In this document: positions 61,024-64,000 of the stretch, one piece after another
Layout: every line of letters begins with the position of its first letter
Numbering within the stretch: position 1 is the stretch's first letter
From: Algiphilus sp022763315
GTDB lineage: Bacteria > Pseudomonadota > Gammaproteobacteria > Nevskiales > Nevskiaceae
DNA length: 64,000 nucleotides
Assembly (NCBI RefSeq): GCF_965249985.1
Contig: NZ_OZ252280.1
Reading direction: 5' to 3' (one strand)
The notes under the pieces: model-generated
What the model was told of the DNA's origin: nothing
The model's input: only the letters and a program-made list of their open reading frames with translations
Databases searched by the model: none
Position numbers and translations under genes: made by a program

Positions 61024-61716
61024 ATGGTGGCCGGCGCGCAACCGATGATCCACATGGAGCAGCTGTGCCACAGCTACCCTGGCAGCGGCGAGGTGCTGAG
61101 CCATATCGATTTCACGCTGCAACGGGGCGAGATGGCGTTCCTGACCGGCCCTTCAGGAGCGGGCAAATCCACCCTGCTGAAGCTGATCGCCTGCCTGGAC
61201 CGGGCTGACCAGGGTCAGCTGCTGGTCGGAGGCGTCAATCTGCGCACCCTTCCGCGTCGCCGTGTGGCCGCCTTCCGCCAGCGCATCGGCATTGTCTTCC
61301 AGAGTTTCAGCCTGCTCAGCGACCGGCGCGTCTTCGACAATGTGGCGATGCCGTTGGTGATCCGCGGCTTGTATCCGGGCGATATCGCCCGTCGCGTGCG
61401 CGCCGCGCTGGATGCGGTGGACCTGCTGCGCGCCGAGCGCGCCTTCCCCCTGACCCTGTCCGGGGGCGAGCAGCAGCGCGTGGCGATCGCGCGGGCCATT
61501 GTCGCCAAACCGGAACTGCTGCTTGCCGACGAGCCGACCGGTAATCTGGATCCCGCGCTGTCGGCCGAGATCATGCACCTCTTCCGGCGCTTCAACGAGG
61601 TCGGGGTCTCCGTGCTGATTGCGTCGCACCAGCTGGATCTGGTGCGACGCATGCCCTGCCGCGAGATCGCCCTGGAACAGGGTCGCATCGCGGCCCCCGC
61701 GCCAGCATCGCCATGA
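61024..61716 (+). CDS. ftsE: Cell-division ABC ATPase FtsE
   Basis: A 230-residue ABC ATPase. Walker A is GPSGAGKST, the signature LSGGEQQRV, Walker B LLLADEP. Acts with FtsX to control septal peptidoglycan hydrolases through EnvC-type activators. The start is uncertain: ATG at 61024 has a weak GAAGG ribosome site, while 61045 (MIHMEQL) matches the family N-terminus best and gives 223 residues. It overlaps ftsX by four bases. Confidence 0.94.
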   Translation: MVAGAQPMIHMEQLCHSYPGSGEVLSHIDFTLQRGEMAFLTGPSGAGKSTLLKLIACLDRADQGQLLVGGVNLRTLPRRRVAAFRQRIGIVFQSFSLLSDRRVFDNVAMPLVIRGLYPGDIARRVRAALDAVDLLRAERAFPLTLSGGEQQRVAIARAIVAKPELLLADEPTGNLDPALSAEIMHLFRRFNEVGVSVLIASHQLDLVRRMPCREIALEQGRIAAPAPASP

Positions 61717-62660
61717 GTGGACGGCGCGGCGGCGACCGCCCCCCGGCCCATCGACGCTGGCTCAGCGCCCACGGCCGCGCCTGTTTCGAGGCCCTCGGCC
61801 GCCTCTGGCGGCAACCGCTGGCGAGCCTGCTGTCGACCGCCGTTCTTGGCATCACGCTGGCCTTGCCCACCGCGCTGCACGTACTGATCAGCAATCTCGG
61901 AGCGGTGGGTTCGGACTGGCAGCACGGCGCGCGCATCACCGTCTTCGTGCGCGATGACGTCGCTGACGCGGCGCTGGGCGAATGGGCGGCTGCGCTGCGA
62001 TCGCGGCCGGATGTGCATCGCGTCGAGACTTTGACCCGCGCGCAGGCGCTGGCTGAATTCAAGGCCTACTCCGGTCTGGGCGAGGCGGTGGCGATGCTGC
62101 CCGATAACCCGCTGCCAGCGACATTGATCGTGACGCCTGCCACCGGCCTCGGAACTGCGGGGGTCGAGGACCTGCGCCTTGCGCTGGAGAAACAGGAAGC
62201 GACCGAGGAAGTGTTGCTCGACATGCAGTGGCTGGAACGGCTCTCGGCCCTGCTGCGTCTGCTCGAACAAACCGTTGGACTGTTCGCCCTGACTCTGGCC
62301 GCCGCGGTACTGGTCATCGTGGGCAACACCATCCGCCTCGATGTCGCCGCGCGCCGCGAGGAGATCGAGGTGATGAAGCTGATCGGCGCGCCCGACCGCT
62401 TCATCCAGCGCCCTTTTCTCTACAGCGGTTTCTGGCATGGTCTGATCGGCGGGCTGCTGGCGCTGGTACTGGTCGGTGTCGCCCTGCTGCTGCTGCAGAC
62501 GCCGGTGGAACGTCTGGCGAGCAGCTATGGCAGCGACTTCACGCTGACCGGGCCCGGTGCGCCGGCGGTGCTTGCGGTGCTGCTCGGAGGGTGTACATTA
62601 GGCCTGCTGGGCGCCTGGGGGGCCGTGCTGCGGCAGCTGCGCACGGTCGAGCCGGCCTGA
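61713..62660 (+). CDS. ftsX: Cell-division membrane protein FtsX
   Basis: A 315-residue FtsX with four membrane helices: helix 1 (LLSTAVLGITLALPTALHVLI), a periplasmic domain (ARITVFVRDDV...ETLTRAQALAEFKAYSGLG, DNPLPATLIVTP), then helices 2–4 with REEIEVMKLIGAPDRFIQRPFLYSGFWHGLIGG between. Partner of FtsE at the septum. The ATG overlaps the ftsE stop (ATGA). Confidence 0.96.
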   Translation: MSGRRGGDRPPAHRRWLSAHGRACFEALGRLWRQPLASLLSTAVLGITLALPTALHVLISNLGAVGSDWQHGARITVFVRDDVADAALGEWAAALRSRPDVHRVETLTRAQALAEFKAYSGLGEAVAMLPDNPLPATLIVTPATGLGTAGVEDLRLALEKQEATEEVLLDMQWLERLSALLRLLEQTVGLFALTLAAAVLVIVGNTIRLDVAARREEIEVMKLIGAPDRFIQRPFLYSGFWHGLIGGLLALVLVGVALLLLQTPVERLASSYGSDFTLTGPGAPAVLAVLLGGCTLGLLGAWGAVLRQLRTVEPA

Positions 62661-62692
62661 GGCGCCAGGGCGCGAGGGAACTATGGACGACA

Positions 62693-62719
62693 TTAGCAGT
62701 CTACTAATGCGACTGCTAA
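62693..62719 (+). promoter_or_regulatory. CIRCE-like inverted repeat upstream of rpoH
   Basis: TTAGCAGTC – 9 bases – GACTGCTAA, perfect 9-bp arms, centred 42 bases before the rpoH ATG. The HrcA operator CIRCE is TTAGCACTC–N9–GAGTGCTAA, so this differs by one base per arm, symmetrically. Its right end overlaps a -10-like TAATAT (62717–62722), where bound repressor would block transcription. The outermost A/T pair extends the arms to ten bases (62692–62720). Confidence 0.65.
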
Positions 62720-62747
62720 TATTGCGTCCGTGCAAGGGGATCAACCG

Positions 62748-63623
62748 ATGTCCACAGCCAACGCTCTGACCGTTTATGGCAACCGCCTGCCTGCACTGCA
62801 GGCGAGCAGCCTCGACAGCTATATCGCCGCCGTGCGCGAGATTCCGGTGCTCGAAGCCGAGCAGGAGCGCGCACTGGCCGAACGCCTACAGGCCCAGAAC
62901 GACCTGCAAGCCGCGCAGGCGCTGGTGTTGTCCAATCTGCGCCATGTGGTGCACATTGCGCGCGGCTATCTGGGTTACGGCCTGCCCATGGCCGACCTCA
63001 TCCAGGAAGGCAATGTCGGCCTGATGAAGGCTGTCAAGCGCTTTGATCCGCAGGTAGGCGTGCGCCTCATCTCCTTCGCCGTGCACTGGATCAAGGCGGA
63101 AATCCACGAATTCATCCTGCGCAACTGGCGCATCGTCAAGGTGGCGACCACCAAGGCGCAGCGCAAGCTCTTCTTCAATCTTCGCCGCGCCAAGAAGCGT
63201 CTCGGCTGGATGAACCGGGAAGAAGTCGAGAACGTCGCCCGTGATCTCGACGTGCGCCCCGAGGATGTGCTGGCCATGGAGTCGCGCCTGTCCGGCGCCG
63301 ATGTCTCCTTCAATCTGCAGTCCACGGACGACGAGGACAGCTACGCACCCGAACAGTGGCTGACCGATCACAGCGCCGACCCCATCGATGACCTGGCCGA
63401 AGGTGAATGGCAAAGCCGTCAGGAAGGCCGTCTGCGCAAGGCCATCGAGCGTCTGGATGACCGCGCCCGCGACATCATCAACAGCCGCTGGCTGCATGGT
63501 GACGATCAGGAGAAGCAGGGGCTGCAGAGCCTGGCCGACAAATACGGCGTTTCGGCCGAGCGCATTCGACAGATCGAATCGGCGTCGATGAAGAAGCTCC
63601 GCGGCGCCATCGCGGAAGCCTAG
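62748..63623 (+). CDS. rpoH: RNA polymerase sigma-32 factor
   Basis: A 291-residue heat-shock sigma factor. The RpoH box QRKLFFNLRR (region 2.4–3) distinguishes it from RpoD/RpoS. Region 2 is NLRHVVHIARGYLGYGLPMADLIQEGNVGLMKAVKRFDP; region 4.2 ends LADKYGVSAERIRQIESASMKKLR. The ATG at 62748 gives the normal MSTANALTVY N-terminus and follows AGGGGA; an in-frame GTG at 62730 is less likely. The short 87-base leader after ftsX holds the CIRCE-like repeat. Confidence 0.97.
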   Translation: MSTANALTVYGNRLPALQASSLDSYIAAVREIPVLEAEQERALAERLQAQNDLQAAQALVLSNLRHVVHIARGYLGYGLPMADLIQEGNVGLMKAVKRFDPQVGVRLISFAVHWIKAEIHEFILRNWRIVKVATTKAQRKLFFNLRRAKKRLGWMNREEVENVARDLDVRPEDVLAMESRLSGADVSFNLQSTDDEDSYAPEQWLTDHSADPIDDLAEGEWQSRQEGRLRKAIERLDDRARDIINSRWLHGDDQEKQGLQSLADKYGVSAERIRQIESASMKKLRGAIAEA

Positions 63624-63651
63624 CGCCACGCACCTGCGACCGATTCTTCGC

Positions 63652-63671
63652 AGGCCGCCTCCGGGCGGCCT
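63652..63671 (+). terminator. Terminator after rpoH
   Basis: A perfect 8-bp stem (AGGCCGCC / GGCGGCCT) with loop TCCG, followed by TTCT, 28 bases after the rpoH stop. A short but plausible intrinsic terminator for the ftsYEX-rpoH unit. Confidence 0.7.
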
Positions 63672-63831
63672 TTCTGCAGGCGGCTTCTATTGCCTTGGCG
63701 GCGCCGCGGGCGCGCCCCGCGTCTTGCATCAATGATGGCCACGGGTGGCGGGGCCGCCGCCCTACGCCGTTGCGAGCAGGCGATGACCATGGAGGACGGT
63801 TAGGATAGCGGGGGCAACAGGGTTCCTCGGC

Positions 63832-64000
63832 ATGTTCGACAGCGTCTTCGTTCAGATCAGCGTGATTCTCTGCGTCGCAGTCGTCGGTGGCGCCCTGGCG
63901 CAGGTCTTGCGCCAACCGCTGATCGTTGCCTTCATCGTGGTTGGCATTCTGCTCGGCCCATCGGTTGCCGGCATGGTGGATCCGAGCAGCGAGATCGAGC
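63832..64000 (+). CDS. CPA2-type cation:proton antiporter (3' end outside window)
   Basis: The first 56 codons of a gene running off the window. The N-terminus reads MFDSVFVQISVILCVAVVGG, then ALAQVLRQPLIVAFIVVGILLGPS, the first two helices of monovalent cation:proton antiporter-2 proteins (KefB/RosB/YbaL-like) with the conserved RQP and GxLLGP. Substrate and full length cannot be seen. Confidence 0.8.
   Translation, partial: MFDSVFVQISVILCVAVVGGALAQVLRQPLIVAFIVVGILLGPSVAGMVDPSSEIE

Noticed and set aside
1..64000. Insertion sequences, prophage, integrons, tRNA or rRNA genes
   Set aside because: No transposase, integrase, terminal repeats or RNA-gene sequence was recognised; tRNA absence was judged by eye and a tRNAscan run would be decisive.

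Overview
This 64 kb window is GC-rich chromosomal DNA from a gammaproteobacterium. Evidence for that placement: pilT/pilU beside yggS, the uvrA–MFS–ssb block, thiD-thiE-hemL, ftsY-ftsE-ftsX-rpoH, an E1-type aceE/aceF pyruvate dehydrogenase, MaeB-type malic enzyme, and a TonB2/TtpC-type energy cluster. Two tandem DUF1302 outer-membrane-type proteins, an SDR, an Fe-alcohol dehydrogenase, several esterase-like hydrolases and prpBC suggest a lipid-, hydrocarbon- or steroid-using organism (Nevskiales/Salinisphaera-like is a guess, not demonstrated). I see no insertion sequences, phage genes, CRISPR arrays, rRNA or tRNA genes; coding density is high and most adjacent co-directional genes overlap by 1–4 bases.

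Layout. 1–3.7 kb: 3' part of a UvrD/AddA-like helicase-nuclease, a GNAT acetyltransferase and a small exported DUF6746-like protein. 3.7–7.0 kb (minus): pilT, pilU and a third PilU-like ATPase in one operon, divergent from yggS. 7.0–10.8 kb (plus): yggS, rpiA, a DUF4399 lipoprotein, an SDR and an HDOD protein. 10.8–17.0 kb (minus): prpB, prpC, a GDT1-type transporter, then a compact set (MEST-like hydrolase, membrane protein, amidase, thioesterase). 17.2–24.4 kb: HSL-type esterase (plus), then on minus a very large repeat-rich beta-helix surface protein, Fe-ADH, an SCP2-like protein and a small exported protein. 24.4–28.8 kb: aceE-aceF, divergent from a LysR regulator. 30–34 kb: maeB, ssb, MFS. 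34–42.3 kb: uvrA and the two DUF1302 genes. 42.4–54.9 kb (minus): a PAS/GAF/GGDEF/EAL protein, then a ten-gene overlapping cluster running DUF3450–ttpC–exbB–exbD–tonB–TPR–oppA–oppB–oppC–oppD. 55.3–63.6 kb (plus): thiD-thiE-hemL, a DedA/PAP2/LssY membrane protein, ftsY-ftsE-ftsX and rpoH; the window ends in the start of a CPA2 antiporter.

The points most worth following up are: (1) a CIRCE-like operator (9-bp arms, 9-base spacer, one symmetric change from the HrcA consensus) in the short rpoH leader; (2) a TonB2/TtpC outer-membrane energy module coupled by gene overlaps to an ABC peptide importer that has only one ATPase gene; (3) a third tandem PilT/PilU-type ATPase with an altered conserved residue; (4) tandem DUF1302 paralogues separated by two perfect hairpins; (5) a beta-helix surface protein built from ~148-residue super-repeats with an odd C-terminal anchor; (6) an AT-rich island before thiD with two consensus DnaA boxes.
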